In this document: positions 36,914-47,519 of the stretch, piece by piece
Layout of the letters: every line of letters begins with the position of its first letter
Position numbering within the stretch: the first letter of the stretch is position 1
NCBI GenBank assembly: GCA_946186125.1
Contig: CAMHLZ010000021.1
Span: 1-56,873, forward strand
Length of the DNA stretch: 56,873 nucleotides
Direction of reading: 5' to 3'
Origin: an uncultured Lachnospira sp.
Lineage (GTDB): Bacteria > Bacillota > Clostridia > Lachnospirales > Lachnospiraceae
Made by a program: the position numbers and the translations under genes
Notes under the pieces: generated by a model
The model's input: the letters and a program-made list of their open reading frames with translations, nothing else
Told to the model about the DNA's origin: nothing
The model's database searches: none

Positions 36914-37897
36914 ATGTCTCTTACTATAACTCAATATAATGAAATAGAACGTGATTATAACCGTATACAGTTAGAAAATGACGATAAATTAAAACATAGA
37001 TTTGATTACATATATGAGAATATCCCTGAAATTCATTCAATAAATGATGAAATTTCTTCGCTGTCACTGTCACACGCAAAGATGATTCTTACCGGCAGTA
37101 TTGACAATATAGAGGAAGATTTTAAGAACTGTTTGCATTCTTTAAGTAAGAAAAAGCGTGAACTGCTAAAAGAACACGGATTTCCGGAAGATTATCTGGA
37201 TCATATTTACACTTGTAAAAAATGCAAAGATACGGGATATTTAGTGTCCGGTGAAAAATGTATATGTCGTAAACAGGCCGAAATCAAATTGCTTTATTCG
37301 CAATCAAATTTAAAGGAAATTCTTCGCACCGAGAATTTTGAACATTTTAATTTTAACTATTTTGACAATACTGAAATTGATCCTGTTTTAAAAAAGACAC
37401 CTTTAGAGAACATCAAATCGATATATACCATATGTAAAAAGTTTGTAAGTGATTTTGATGCCTCTTATGGTAATTTATATATTTATGGCAATACCGGCGT
37501 TGGCAAAACTTTTTTAGCCAATTGTATTGCAAAGGAACTTATTGATACATCCCACTCTGTTATATATCTTTCTGCTGTCAGATTTTTTGATATTTTAGCA
37601 GACAAAGATTTTAATCGTGCACAGGCGGCAGATAACGTTTATGTGGCTCATCATCTTACAGATTGTGATCTTTTGATTATTGACGATTTAGGAACGGAAC
37701 GTTGCAATACCTATACTTTATCAGCTTTGTTCCACTGTCTTAATGAAAGAATTATTTCAAGAAAGCCTGTTATAATATCTACTAATCTTTCATTGCAGGA
37801 ATTACAGTCGCGATATTCAGAAAGAATATTATCACGAGTAGTTGATAATTATAAAATGATAAAGGTAATTGGCAAAGATATCCGCATAAATCGATAA
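36914..37897 (+). CDS. dnaI: Replicative helicase loader (DnaI/DnaC-like AAA+ ATPase)
   Basis: Loads the replicative helicase at the origin or at restarting forks. It is 327 residues: an N-terminal helicase-binding domain with a zinc-binding group CKKC...CICR (about residues 98-118), then an AAA+ domain with Walker A GNTGVGKT near 195, Walker B LLIIDDLGTE near 255, sensor I ISTN and an arginine-finger candidate in SRYSERILSR. AAGGAAGG is 5 nt before the ATG, 20 bp behind dnaD. The two form a helicase-loading operon headed by the DnaA-box cluster. Confidence 0.92.
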   Translation: MSLTITQYNEIERDYNRIQLENDDKLKHRFDYIYENIPEIHSINDEISSLSLSHAKMILTGSIDNIEEDFKNCLHSLSKKKRELLKEHGFPEDYLDHIYTCKKCKDTGYLVSGEKCICRKQAEIKLLYSQSNLKEILRTENFEHFNFNYFDNTEIDPVLKKTPLENIKSIYTICKKFVSDFDASYGNLYIYGNTGVGKTFLANCIAKELIDTSHSVIYLSAVRFFDILADKDFNRAQAADNVYVAHHLTDCDLLIIDDLGTERCNTYTLSALFHCLNERIISRKPVIISTNLSLQELQSRYSERILSRVVDNYKMIKVIGKDIRINR

Positions 37898-37915
37898 TAT
37901 TTACCAAATTTATCC

Positions 37916-37944
37916 TTGACTACACTATTCCATAGTGATATAAA
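37916..37944 (+). promoter_or_regulatory. Promoter of prs with palindrome in the spacer
   Basis: TTGACT (37916-37921) and TATAAA (37939-37944), 17-bp spacer, extended -10 TGA. The spacer holds the inverted repeat CACTAT-TCC-ATAGTG (37923-37937), which would suit a repressor operator. Confidence 0.8.
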
Positions 37945-37985
37945 ATATTGTGGATTATTAATCAATATACAACTGGAGGTTAATT

Positions 37986-39167
37986 ATGTTAAACGAGGAA
38001 AGAAACTTAGACACGATACCTGTTGGTGCATTAGGTATCATAGCACTTGACAGTTGCAAGGAAATCGGAAAAAAGGTTGACAAATTCATATCTGATTGGA
38101 GATACGAGCGTCAGAACGAGCACAAGCATACTATTGCTTTTTCCGGATACCAGAGCGACTCTTATCTCATTGATATGAAGATTCCAAGATTTGGTTCAGG
38201 TGAAGCAAAGGGTCTTTTAAACGAATCTGTCAGAGGTAAAGATTTATTCATCATGCTTGATGTTACTAATTACAGTCTTACTTATACTGTTTGCGGTCAC
38301 ACAAACCATATGTCACCGGATGATCATTATCAGGATTTAAAACGTGTCATTGCTGCTGTTGCAGGAAAAGGAAGAAGAATTACTGTCATTATGCCTTTCT
38401 TATATGAAAGCAGACAACATAAACGTACAGGACGTGAATCATTAGACTGTGCTCTTGCATTACAGGAATTGGTTGACTGGGGCGTTGATAACATAATTAC
38501 TTTTGACGCACATGATCCTCGTGTACAAAACGCCATACCTCTCCACGGTTTTGAAACAGTTCAGCCTGCTTATCAGTTTGTCAAAGGACTTTTAAGAAAC
38601 GTTGATGATATTACTCTTGATTCAGACCATCTTATGATGATCAGTCCTGACGAAGGCGGAATGAACAGAGCTATTTATCTCGCTAACATACTCGGAGTAG
38701 ATATGGGTATGTTTTACAAGAGACGTGACTACAGCAAGATTGTTAATGGCAGAAATCCTATCGTAGCTCACGAATTTCTTGGTTCTTCTGTCGAAGGAAA
38801 AGACGTATTCGTAATAGATGATATGATTTCATCAGGTGAAAGTATGCTCGATGTAGCAAGAGAACTTAAGGCGAGAAAAGCCAGACGCGTTTTCGTCGCT
38901 GCTACTTTTGGTTTGTTTACAAACGGACTTGATAAATTTGACGAAGCATACGAAAAGGGTATCATCGATAAGGTATTGACAACAAATCTTACTTATCAGA
39001 CACCTGAGCTACTCACAAAACCTTATTATATCAGCTGTGATATGAGTAAGTATATTGCTTTGATTATAGATACGTTAAACCATGATACTACTATAAGCGA
39101 TTTATTAAATCCTGTAGCACGTATTCAGAAATGTATTGATAAATATAAAAACGGCGAAAAAATATAA
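37986..39167 (+). CDS. prs: Ribose-phosphate pyrophosphokinase, divergent long form
   Basis: Makes PRPP from ribose 5-phosphate and ATP for purine, pyrimidine, His, Trp and NAD synthesis. It is 393 residues against about 315 in the common enzyme. The fold landmarks are there but altered: LLNESVRGKDLFIML, the flexible-loop stretch ESRQHKRTGRESLD near 140, FDAHDPRVQNA, SPDEGGMNRA and the PRPP loop VIDDMISSGES near 280, where classic enzymes have DDIIDTAGT. TGGAGG is about 6 nt before the ATG. It has its own promoter and terminator behind dnaI. Confidence 0.88.
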   Translation: MLNEERNLDTIPVGALGIIALDSCKEIGKKVDKFISDWRYERQNEHKHTIAFSGYQSDSYLIDMKIPRFGSGEAKGLLNESVRGKDLFIMLDVTNYSLTYTVCGHTNHMSPDDHYQDLKRVIAAVAGKGRRITVIMPFLYESRQHKRTGRESLDCALALQELVDWGVDNIITFDAHDPRVQNAIPLHGFETVQPAYQFVKGLLRNVDDITLDSDHLMMISPDEGGMNRAIYLANILGVDMGMFYKRRDYSKIVNGRNPIVAHEFLGSSVEGKDVFVIDDMISSGESMLDVARELKARKARRVFVAATFGLFTNGLDKFDEAYEKGIIDKVLTTNLTYQTPELLTKPYYISCDMSKYIALIIDTLNHDTTISDLLNPVARIQKCIDKYKNGEKI

Positions 39168-39171
39168 CATT

Positions 39172-39209
39172 AAAAAAACGACGTATAAGCGATTATACGT
39201 CGTTTTTTT
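39172..39209. terminator. Bidirectional terminator between prs and the PBP gene
   Basis: A near-perfect palindrome: 39172-39188 pairs with 39193-39209 (ACGACGTATAA core) around GCGA, with seven A and seven T at its ends, so it can stop both converging transcripts. Confidence 0.95.
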
Positions 39210-39224
39210 GTAGTTGTTATTTGT

Positions 39225-41567
39225 TTACCAATTCTCGGTATATACTTCTATATCGTCCTGTCCTCCGTCTCCACCGTCATTGTTATCACCATTATCGTCT
39301 CCACCATCATCCTTATTATCTCCACCGGAATCCTCAGTAGTATCTTCTTCTTTTTTCTTCTTTTTCTTAGTAGTGTCTTCCTCTGTTGACGCTTCCTCTG
39401 TTACAACTTCTTCCGATGTTTCTTCTGATGTTTCCTCTGATGACTCATTCTCTCCTTCTTCATTCTGTCCATCTTCGCTGGTCTCATCATTTCCCTGGTC
39501 ACCATAATCATTGTCATTCCAATCTTCGTCATCGTCATCATCATATGAATTATGTGTAGATAAATCCATTTCGTCGAGTCCTTCATGTATGGTGGTCATA
39601 AATTCATTCCATATACTGCCGGAGCTTCTTAAAATATAATCATCCGTCACTTCTCTTGGCAAATCATATCCAACCCATACTGCCGTAGTATAATATGCGC
39701 TATACCCACATAACCAGACATCTTTATTATCATTTGTTGTTCCTGTCTTTGCCGCACACTCAAAATCATCAATCTGGTATTTTGAACCGGTTCCTCTTGT
39801 AAGAACTCCCTCTAGTACATCTGTCATTGTATTAGCCGCATTAGTCTCGTAAATCTGAACAGGTGTCATCGGATTTTCAAGTACAACATTTCCTGAAGAA
39901 TCTGTTATTCTCTTAATACATGAAGGCGAATGAAATACACCCTGATTTTCAAGTGCACAATATGCCGATGCCATCTCGACTGTTGTTACTCCATATGTCA
40001 TTCCACCAATCGCAGCTGCGAGCACATAATCTTCTGGAACAATACGCTTGAACTCCATTTTTTTCAAATACGAAAGTCCTACTTCCGGAGTCAGTTCCTC
40101 AAACAAATTCCACGCAATTGTATTCTTTGATTTTTCCACAGCTTTTCTGATACTTATCCAGCCATCATATGTATTTGGTGAATTTACAGGACCATCTTCG
40201 ATAGGTTTGTCTTCCAGGTATTTATTTGGAGTATATCCGTTTTCAAATGCCGGTGTATATACTACCAAAGGTTTAATAGTACTTCCGGGCTGTCTATAAC
40301 TCTGATATGCCCTGTTGAGTGTATATCCTGACGAATCCTGCGTCCTTCCTCCAACGATGGCAACAACATATCCTGTACGATTATCTATGCATGTAGCCGC
40401 ACCCTGAAGTTTAAATATTCCATTTTCGTCAACATCCATATAATCTTCAAACCTTAAATCCACACAAGACTGAAGCTGCGCCTGCTTTGTTAAATCTATA
40501 GAAGTATAAATTCTATATCCTCCGGTATACAACATCTGTGAACACGAATCATATAAATCATCATATGCCGCATCATATGCTTCTTCTTCAGCAGCATCAA
40601 CAAATTCATTCTTAAATGTAAAACCATTTAATTTCATAAGCTCAATAGTTGCACAGTATTTAGCATACGTTTCAACATAATTATTCTTTGAATTTTCATT
40701 CGGACACAGAACAATCGCTGCACTTATCGCTTCATTATACATATTTTCATCTATATCACCCTGCTCATACATTTCCTTTAAAATTCTGTCCCTCCTTTTG
40801 ATTGTATTATCAAAATTCGTGAACGGATCGTATTTTGTAGGATTATTCGGTATAGAACACAAAAATGCAATCTCTGAAAGGCTAAGTGACACCGCATCCT
40901 TATTAAAATATCCTTGTGATGCTGCCTGTATACCATAAAACCCATTAGCAAAATATATGTTATTAACATAAAACTCTAATATCTGGGTCTTTGTATATCT
41001 GTTCTCTATTTCCATAGCAACAAACATTTCTTTAATTTTTCTGTTTAAAGTCTGCTCAGATGACAAAAATACAAGTTTACTAAGCTGCTGGGTTATGGTG
41101 CTTCCACCCTGCGTAATATGACCCTTATTCTTGATATACTCAAGAGACGCACGTATTATGGCAGAATAGTCAACGCCTGAATGCTCATAAAAACTACGAT
41201 CTTCTGTTGAAATGAGTGCACGCTTCACAAGATAAGGAATCGATGCATCATCAAGGTAATACATATCCTTTTCACCTGAAAGCGAATTAATCTCCGTACC
41301 GTCATCAGCATACATAATGCTGGTCTCACCCGCTTTAAACGCGGATACACCGGCATCATCCACCATCTTAGCAGCTTCATTTTTATATTCTACAAGTATT
41401 GCACCATATTTAATAACACAAAACAGCACAACACACAAAAATACTATGAATAATCCCAAAAAAATCTTACTGATAATCCTTGCTGCCTTACTCCTGCTTT
41501 GTTTTCTAACAAACTTAGCCTGTTTTTTTGTCATTTTTTTCAGAATCTTTTCGTCTTTAGATGCCAT
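39225..41567 (-). CDS. Class A penicillin-binding protein (glycosyltransferase/transpeptidase)
   Basis: Bifunctional peptidoglycan synthase, 780 residues. A basic cytoplasmic tail and one membrane helix (about 33-58) are followed by the GT51 domain with EDRSFYEHSGVD near 118 and GGSTITQQLSK, then the transpeptidase domain with active Ser in RQPGSTIKPL near 435, SKN in EKSKNT and KTG in AAKTGTTND. The last 100 residues are extremely acidic and low in complexity (Ser/Glu-Glu-Thr repeats, KKKKKK, Asp/Gly runs) and outside the membrane. AAGGG is about 7 nt before the ATG, 20 bp after asnS. Confidence 0.95.
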   Translation of the reverse strand: MASKDEKILKKMTKKQAKFVRKQSRSKAARIISKIFLGLFIVFLCVVLFCVIKYGAILVEYKNEAAKMVDDAGVSAFKAGETSIMYADDGTEINSLSGEKDMYYLDDASIPYLVKRALISTEDRSFYEHSGVDYSAIIRASLEYIKNKGHITQGGSTITQQLSKLVFLSSEQTLNRKIKEMFVAMEIENRYTKTQILEFYVNNIYFANGFYGIQAASQGYFNKDAVSLSLSEIAFLCSIPNNPTKYDPFTNFDNTIKRRDRILKEMYEQGDIDENMYNEAISAAIVLCPNENSKNNYVETYAKYCATIELMKLNGFTFKNEFVDAAEEEAYDAAYDDLYDSCSQMLYTGGYRIYTSIDLTKQAQLQSCVDLRFEDYMDVDENGIFKLQGAATCIDNRTGYVVAIVGGRTQDSSGYTLNRAYQSYRQPGSTIKPLVVYTPAFENGYTPNKYLEDKPIEDGPVNSPNTYDGWISIRKAVEKSKNTIAWNLFEELTPEVGLSYLKKMEFKRIVPEDYVLAAAIGGMTYGVTTVEMASAYCALENQGVFHSPSCIKRITDSSGNVVLENPMTPVQIYETNAANTMTDVLEGVLTRGTGSKYQIDDFECAAKTGTTNDNKDVWLCGYSAYYTTAVWVGYDLPREVTDDYILRSSGSIWNEFMTTIHEGLDEMDLSTHNSYDDDDDEDWNDNDYGDQGNDETSEDGQNEEGENESSEETSEETSEEVVTEEASTEEDTTKKKKKKEEDTTEDSGGDNKDDGGDDNGDNNDGGDGGQDDIEVYTENW

Positions 41568-41587
41568 AATTCTTCCCTTCTGATACT

Positions 41588-42961
41588 CTATAATTCACAA
41601 TTACCTGCTGTTCGCGGAAATGGTAATACATCCCTGATATTAGACATACCCGTAAGATACATTATACATCTTTCAAAACCAAGTCCGAATCCGGCATGTC
41701 TCGCAGAACCATATTTACGCAAATCCGTATAAAAATCATAATCCTCTTTTTTCATACCCAGTTCATTCATACGATTACAAATCTTCTCATAATCATCTTC
41801 CCTCTGGCTTCCTCCAATTATCTCTCCAATTCCTGGAACAAGACAATCCATAGCAGCCACTGTCTTATTATCATCATTCAGTTTCATATAAAATGCCTTT
41901 ATATCTTTCGGATAATCCGTGACAAACACCGGCCGTTTAAAAACCTGTTCCGTAAGGTATCGCTCATGCTCTGTCTGCAAATCGCAGCCCCATGAGGCCT
42001 TATAACTAAATTTATCGTTATTTTTTTCTAAAATATTTATAGCTTCCGTATATGTTACTCTCGCAAAATCTGATTCCATTACACCTTTCAGGCGCGAAAT
42101 CAATTCTTTGTCTACAAATTTATTAAGAAATTCCATCTCCTCGCCCGCATTTTCAAGTACAAACCTTATAATATATTTAAGCATACTCTCTGCCAGCATC
42201 ATATCATCCTCAAGATCCGCAAATGCTATCTCCGGCTCAATCATCCAGAATTCGGCAGCATGTCTTTTTGTATTAGAATTCTCCGCCCTGAATGTCGGAC
42301 CAAAAGTATATATATTTTTAAATGCCATTGCAAATGTTTCACCATTTAACTGTCCCGATACAGTAAGACCCGTGGCCTTTCCAAAGAAATCTTCTGAATA
42401 ATCGCTGCTTCCATTTTCAATATCAAGGGTAGTGACCTTAAACATTTCTCCTGCTCCCTCGCAATCACTGCCGGTTATGATAGGCGTGTGCACATAGACG
42501 AAGTCCCTTTCCTGAAAGAATTTATGAATCGCATATGCTGCCAGAGACCTGATTCTGAAAACAGCCTGAAATGTATTAGTCCTTGCTCTTAAATGTGTAA
42601 TCGTTCTCAAATATTCAAAACTGTGTTTCTTTTTCTGAAGAGGGTAATCCGAAGTAGATGTTCCTTCCATTTTCACCGCATCAGCCTGAATTTCAAATGG
42701 CTGTTTTGCATTAGGTGTCTCCACCAATGTGCCTGTAACAATGAGCGCGGCTCCTACATTTATTTTTGAGATACTTTCAAAATTTTCAAGCTTGTCGCTA
42801 TATACTATTTGAATATTTTCAAAAAAAGTACCATCACTAAGCGAAATAAAACCAAAGTTTTTAGAATCTCTTATACTTCTTACCCAGCCTCCAACCGTGA
42901 CTGTTTTATTTATATAATTTTCTCTGCCTTTGTATAACTCCCTTACATTAATTAAATCCAT
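41588..42961 (-). CDS. asnS: Asparaginyl-tRNA synthetase
   Basis: Charges tRNA-Asn. It is 457 residues: an OB-fold anticodon-binding domain (about 1-105, [20 protein letters not shown]), then a class II catalytic core with motif 2 [25 protein letters not shown] and motif 3 [20 protein letters not shown] near the end. The ending PRTAGNCEL, with no Asp-type insertion, fits AsnRS rather than AspRS. The start at 42961 is chosen because AAAGG is 11 nt upstream; a GTG 12 bases earlier is too close to it. No T-box leader is present since it follows the large surface-protein gene by 16 bp. Confidence 0.95.
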   Translation of the reverse strand: MDLINVRELYKGRENYINKTVTVGGWVRSIRDSKNFGFISLSDGTFFENIQIVYSDKLENFESISKINVGAALIVTGTLVETPNAKQPFEIQADAVKMEGTSTSDYPLQKKKHSFEYLRTITHLRARTNTFQAVFRIRSLAAYAIHKFFQERDFVYVHTPIITGSDCEGAGEMFKVTTLDIENGSSDYSEDFFGKATGLTVSGQLNGETFAMAFKNIYTFGPTFRAENSNTKRHAAEFWMIEPEIAFADLEDDMMLAESMLKYIIRFVLENAGEEMEFLNKFVDKELISRLKGVMESDFARVTYTEAINILEKNNDKFSYKASWGCDLQTEHERYLTEQVFKRPVFVTDYPKDIKAFYMKLNDDNKTVAAMDCLVPGIGEIIGGSQREDDYEKICNRMNELGMKKEDYDFYTDLRKYGSARHAGFGLGFERCIMYLTGMSNIRDVLPFPRTAGNCEL

Positions 42962-42977
42962 ATATATCCACACCTTT

Positions 42978-45521
42978 CTATAATTGTGTTATACATACAA
43001 AACGATTACCATATTGCTTAAACTGTTCCGTTGTCTCTTCCAATCCCTGTCTGTACACTTCACCTGTTGACGGATTCAACAACATTGCATTATAAAAATT
43101 GTAACCTACAATCAATACACAATTTCCATTTTCAAGCATTCCAAGTACCGGTTTTCCTTTATCAACAAAATACAACATATCTTCAAGACTGCATCCTGTC
43201 AGATCCACTGCAGTTCCATTCTGAACATGTGAATTAATAACCTCGATAGTCGATTTTCCCTGTCCTAATTCTGCTGAAACATCTGCATTTACTCCCTCAT
43301 TAAGCAGCATTGCATTTACACATGATGCTACGTATCCCGATACATCTGCCGCAGGCTGCAAAGTAACTTTTTCCAGAATATTCTCTGTCTGTCGTGAACA
43401 TTTTGCCCAGATATACCTGCCTTTATCCCCTATTACAACACCATTTACATTTTGTGCTGCGATTATGGCATCGGCAACATTGTCTGAAATACTACACACT
43501 CTTCCATGACCGTATACGTAAAAACTCTTGTTCTCAGACACCAGATTTCTCAAGCTTAATGTATTAGTATCATCAAATTTAATCTGTCCAGGATAATTTA
43601 TCTGTAATTTTCCTGCTTTAGTTATCTTTTTAGCAAAATTAATAACAAGCTCTAACTGCTTCAAATCTGTATTAATCGTTGTTACGGTGGCTGTACTGTC
43701 TTCCTCTTCATCGTTACCAAATATCTGATAACCTGATGCCGCCTGCAATACAGTTCCGGTTTCATCATACTGTACGCAATCTAAATTAATCATATTATCT
43801 ATAACTTCTGATGAAGTAAAATAATATCCCGGTCTGCTATAACTTTTTTGCTCATTTCCGTTCATATCAACTATCTTCAGTTCTCCCATAGGAACGATGC
43901 AAATCCCATTCTGATCTGTCACAATTCTTGATTCTTCCGCGATTCCATATGCAATATCCTCGCCAAGAAATCCTTCAACTTTAATTTTGCTTCCCGGTGC
44001 CGCATCAATTGTAAATTCCTCATCATTTTCAAGATTCATCACTATTATGGAATCTGAGCCGTTATTCGACATATCCTTTTCCCACGCTATCGTATTATTG
44101 TTTTTATTAATCGCATAATTTCCATCTTTTAAGCCGGAGATAATCTCAACATATTCATTTCCCGTAAGGTCAATGGAATATATACAGTCATTAAGCATTA
44201 TATACATAACGTCTGATGAATTAACGTATAAGAGTTTTCCTATCATTTCTTTTAATATCTGGTATTCTCTTGCAAATGGAATGAATAATGTTTCTTTTAC
44301 CAGATTCGTATTACCAGAATACTTATAAAGTGATACTCCTACAAGACCTTCGTGCTCACCTCTGTTCATGTATCCATATACCAGAAACTCTACGTCTCCG
44401 TCATCGCTAACGTCAATAACCTTAATCTCATGTTCATCATTATTGTCTCTCGCATCTACATCAAGAGTAGAATTATAAAACGAAAATACCGGTGTTATAA
44501 TATTTTCATTTGTATTCATAAGCCATAATGAATTTTCTTTTTCGAATGCAATATAGCTGCCGGCACTATTTGTTGCGTAACTGACTTCCAAATCAGAATC
44601 TATTCCCATATTTACACGACTCGATGTTACGCTCTGTCCTTCGGAACCAAATATCTGTTCCATAGTTCTCTCATAATCAAGCAGGTACATATCTGTATCT
44701 GTCTTTTTCACTCTGAAAAATTCAGTCACATTATAGTATTGCTCAGTATCATAGTCGTTTTTTGCAACCACCCTGTATTTTAATGTATAGCTTCCTATAT
44801 CCCCTATGAGTTCATTATACACAATCTGCGGTTCAGCTACTCTCTCAGGTGCAAGATTTCCCCATGTAAGCTGCTGGAAACTTGAATTAATATTAACTTT
44901 TCCAAGATTTGTATTCTCTTCTGAGGAATTAGGCTCAATATACGAAATCAATTCTTCAGCCTTTGTCTTATCCAATGTACTTTCACTAAAATAACATACA
45001 AATTCCTGCTGCTCATTGTACAACGGATTTGAAATCATATCTACCCTGGTATAATAATTTATACTCTCATGTCTGTCCGTCTCAAGGTTTATAACCAAAA
45101 TATATTCTGTATCGGCAGCAAGTAATGTATGCAGATCAATCTCCACATCCGTTGTCTCAACAGTATAATTCCAATCCTCCACAACAATGTTCTTACATTT
45201 CTCTCCATCTGTCATATCGTAAAGGGAATATTTCACTTTTTTAATCATATTTCCACAATTATTGACAGTCATTTTTACTTTACCGTCGGACGGTACGGGT
45301 GTAATGGAATTTCTCATATATCCCGGTTCCATCTCTTCCAAATATCCATAGAGCATGTTGATATAAGTATCAGACTGTCTCATACTTATTGTCGGAATCG
45401 AAGCCTTTCCCATCGTAATGGCTACCTTATCAGTCTCATGATATGCCTTGAAAAACATAATGGCAAGTGTACCGATAAAGACAAAAAACAGCACGATTAA
45501 TTTATTAATTACTCTTTTCAT
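42978..45521 (-). CDS. Large membrane-anchored extracytoplasmic protein with degenerate C39-like tail
   Basis: 847 residues, no characterised relative recognised. A signal anchor (about 5-25) is followed by a long extracellular part. Residues about 300-560 contain beta-propeller-like blades ([26 protein letters not shown]). The last 130 residues resemble the C39-like cysteine peptidase fold, with [21 protein letters not shown] then [20 protein letters not shown], but Cys stands where the catalytic His is expected and the nucleophile position before NAMLLNEGV also seems replaced, so it is probably a non-enzymatic binding domain. It overlaps the preceding gene by 17 bp and precedes asnS. Confidence 0.8.
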   Translation of the reverse strand: MKRVINKLIVLFFVFIGTLAIMFFKAYHETDKVAITMGKASIPTISMRQSDTYINMLYGYLEEMEPGYMRNSITPVPSDGKVKMTVNNCGNMIKKVKYSLYDMTDGEKCKNIVVEDWNYTVETTDVEIDLHTLLAADTEYILVINLETDRHESINYYTRVDMISNPLYNEQQEFVCYFSESTLDKTKAEELISYIEPNSSEENTNLGKVNINSSFQQLTWGNLAPERVAEPQIVYNELIGDIGSYTLKYRVVAKNDYDTEQYYNVTEFFRVKKTDTDMYLLDYERTMEQIFGSEGQSVTSSRVNMGIDSDLEVSYATNSAGSYIAFEKENSLWLMNTNENIITPVFSFYNSTLDVDARDNNDEHEIKVIDVSDDGDVEFLVYGYMNRGEHEGLVGVSLYKYSGNTNLVKETLFIPFAREYQILKEMIGKLLYVNSSDVMYIMLNDCIYSIDLTGNEYVEIISGLKDGNYAINKNNNTIAWEKDMSNNGSDSIIVMNLENDEEFTIDAAPGSKIKVEGFLGEDIAYGIAEESRIVTDQNGICIVPMGELKIVDMNGNEQKSYSRPGYYFTSSEVIDNMINLDCVQYDETGTVLQAASGYQIFGNDEEEDSTATVTTINTDLKQLELVINFAKKITKAGKLQINYPGQIKFDDTNTLSLRNLVSENKSFYVYGHGRVCSISDNVADAIIAAQNVNGVVIGDKGRYIWAKCSRQTENILEKVTLQPAADVSGYVASCVNAMLLNEGVNADVSAELGQGKSTIEVINSHVQNGTAVDLTGCSLEDMLYFVDKGKPVLGMLENGNCVLIVGYNFYNAMLLNPSTGEVYRQGLEETTEQFKQYGNRFVCITQL

Positions 45522-47490
45522 TGATATATATGTCCTCCACATATGCCCTTAATATCTCACCGACACTCCAGGCCTGAGCATAACAGCCTCTTGAAATAAC
45601 AGGCTCATTTCCGTCAAATATTTCTGCTATAGAACCAACGCACCCGTCCATCAGGTGATCCTTTAAAGGTTCGATCAGTTTTTTTGCATATGCAATACTC
45701 TCCTTAGAGTTACCATTTACCTTAACATATGCAGTTACCAGACCTCCGAGTGGGAATGCCCAGGTAGTACCCTGATGATACGCAGCATCCCTGTCACTTA
45801 ATTTTCCCTTATAGATTCCCTTATATTCAGGATCATCCATCGAAAGTGAACGAAGTCCGTAACTTGCATATAACTTGCTGATTACTGTCTCAACTACACA
45901 TCTTTCTTTTTCTCTGTCCAGCATCGTATACGGAAGCGATACCGCCCAAATCTGATTCGGTCGTATTTTATCATCATTTTCCTCATCACTCACAACATCA
46001 TACAGACACTTTTTATCTTCGTTCCAGAATTTTTTATTAAACGAAATCTTTACCTTTTCAGCCAGCTCTCTGTATGCAGCAGCATCTTCACCGAATTTAT
46101 CTGCCAGTTTTTCCATAACCTTTAAAGCGTTATACCATAACGCATTTATCTCTACAGGCTTTCCATGTCTCGGAGTAACAACCCATTCACCAACTCTTAC
46201 ATCCATCCAGGTAACCTGGTCAAAACCTCCCCCTGCATGAATCAGACCGTCTTCGTCCATATATATTGAAAAATCCGTACCCTTTTTATAATTCTCTATA
46301 ATCTCTTTCAAACTACCGTATATCTCATCTTTTATAAATGCATAATCACTGTCTTTTCCAGTATATTCAAGATATTTATCAACAGAGTAAAAATACCACA
46401 TAGACGCATCAACTGTATTATAAAGCGGTTCGAGTCCTTCATCCGGGAACATATTTGGAACCAGCCCGTTTTTTACGTATTTTGCAAACGTCTTAAGAAT
46501 ACCTCTGGCGTCTTCAAATCTCTTAGTAACCATTGTAAGTCCCTGCAGGGCAATCATAGTATCTCTTCCCCAGTCGGTAAACCACGGAAGACCTGCAAGC
46601 ACTGTTTTATATCCTGTTGATTCTCTTTTAACAATAAACTGATCAGCAGCCTGAACAAGCTGATTAATAAACTCGTCATTATAACCGGCCTGTTTCTTCA
46701 AATCGTTAATTCGATTTTTTTCACTCTCTATCACTGCAAAAGCATCCTTTGCATAATCATTTTCAATCGAACACACAAATGTCAGTCTTTTTTTCTCATA
46801 CGGCTTTACTTCAACTGTAATATCATACGGTGTAAAATGGTTTTCGACACCCGTATTTCCCGTATTAATTTCAATCTGATACTGCATTTCCTCATCATAA
46901 ATGTTATCTCTTTTGCTAATATCGCCTTCGGAAAAATAGAATTTAACTGGAAATTCCTTATGTTTATCATGCACTAAACGAATTTCATTGTTTTTTACAT
47001 TACACTCAAACTGTAAATCTGCCTTCTCACTTTTCGCTCCATGTTCTCTAAAATTAAACAACGGTGTAAACTTTATTTCCGCAGTTTTTGAGCCGTTCAC
47101 AATATCATATCCTATGACAATTGTATTCTTCTCTCTCTCAAACGCAAGCGTCTTGGTAATAAACATCTCTTCGGTCTGGTAATGATAACTTGGAAGTTCA
47201 TCATATATAAATGTCTGCAAATATTTCTGTCCTTCTTCATTCCCCGCCGGTCTGGCAGTAGCAACGAGGCTGTAACCGGCATCAGAAAAGCTGACTGTCT
47301 CGTCTATTTTTGACAGTATCATATACCTTTCAACCGGTGCATGAAGACTTGCTATAAGCATGCCATGATGTTTTCTGGTATTTGCGCCTATTATGGAACT
47401 GCCGCAATATCCGCCAATTCCATTCGTTATGACCCATTCTCTCTCTATTCCACTCTCAAATGTCTTCCAATATCCTTTACCAAAACGCAT
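45505..47490 (-). CDS. Glycogen-debranching-type amylo-alpha-1,6-glucosidase (GH133-like)
   Basis: Hydrolyses alpha-1,6 branch points of glycogen or limit dextrins. It is 661 residues: an N-terminal beta-rich domain (about 1-280, with ITNGIGGYCGSSIIGANTRKHHGML) and an (alpha/alpha)6 barrel with AGLPWFTDWGRDTMIALQGL near 305, ASMWYFYSVDKYLEY, DGLIHAGGGFDQVTWMDVRVG and AEIFDGNEP near 635. These are signatures of archaeal/bacterial GDE-type enzymes. No signal peptide, so it acts in the cytoplasm on the glycogen expected from glgCD. AGGG is 8 nt before the ATG at 47490. Confidence 0.9.
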   Translation of the reverse strand: MRFGKGYWKTFESGIEREWVITNGIGGYCGSSIIGANTRKHHGMLIASLHAPVERYMILSKIDETVSFSDAGYSLVATARPAGNEEGQKYLQTFIYDELPSYHYQTEEMFITKTLAFEREKNTIVIGYDIVNGSKTAEIKFTPLFNFREHGAKSEKADLQFECNVKNNEIRLVHDKHKEFPVKFYFSEGDISKRDNIYDEEMQYQIEINTGNTGVENHFTPYDITVEVKPYEKKRLTFVCSIENDYAKDAFAVIESEKNRINDLKKQAGYNDEFINQLVQAADQFIVKRESTGYKTVLAGLPWFTDWGRDTMIALQGLTMVTKRFEDARGILKTFAKYVKNGLVPNMFPDEGLEPLYNTVDASMWYFYSVDKYLEYTGKDSDYAFIKDEIYGSLKEIIENYKKGTDFSIYMDEDGLIHAGGGFDQVTWMDVRVGEWVVTPRHGKPVEINALWYNALKVMEKLADKFGEDAAAYRELAEKVKISFNKKFWNEDKKCLYDVVSDEENDDKIRPNQIWAVSLPYTMLDREKERCVVETVISKLYASYGLRSLSMDDPEYKGIYKGKLSDRDAAYHQGTTWAFPLGGLVTAYVKVNGNSKESIAYAKKLIEPLKDHLMDGCVGSIAEIFDGNEPVISRGCYAQAWSVGEILRAYVEDIYINEKSN

Positions 47491-47519
47491 ATTCTTCACC
47501 CTAATATTCCTGACCTTTC

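Noticed and set aside
39214-39507. Ser/Pro-rich plus-strand ORF
   Set aside because: Antisense of the acidic repeat tail of the PBP; low complexity, no ribosome site.
42962-42977. T-box leader for asnS
   Set aside because: Only 16 bp separate asnS from the preceding gene.
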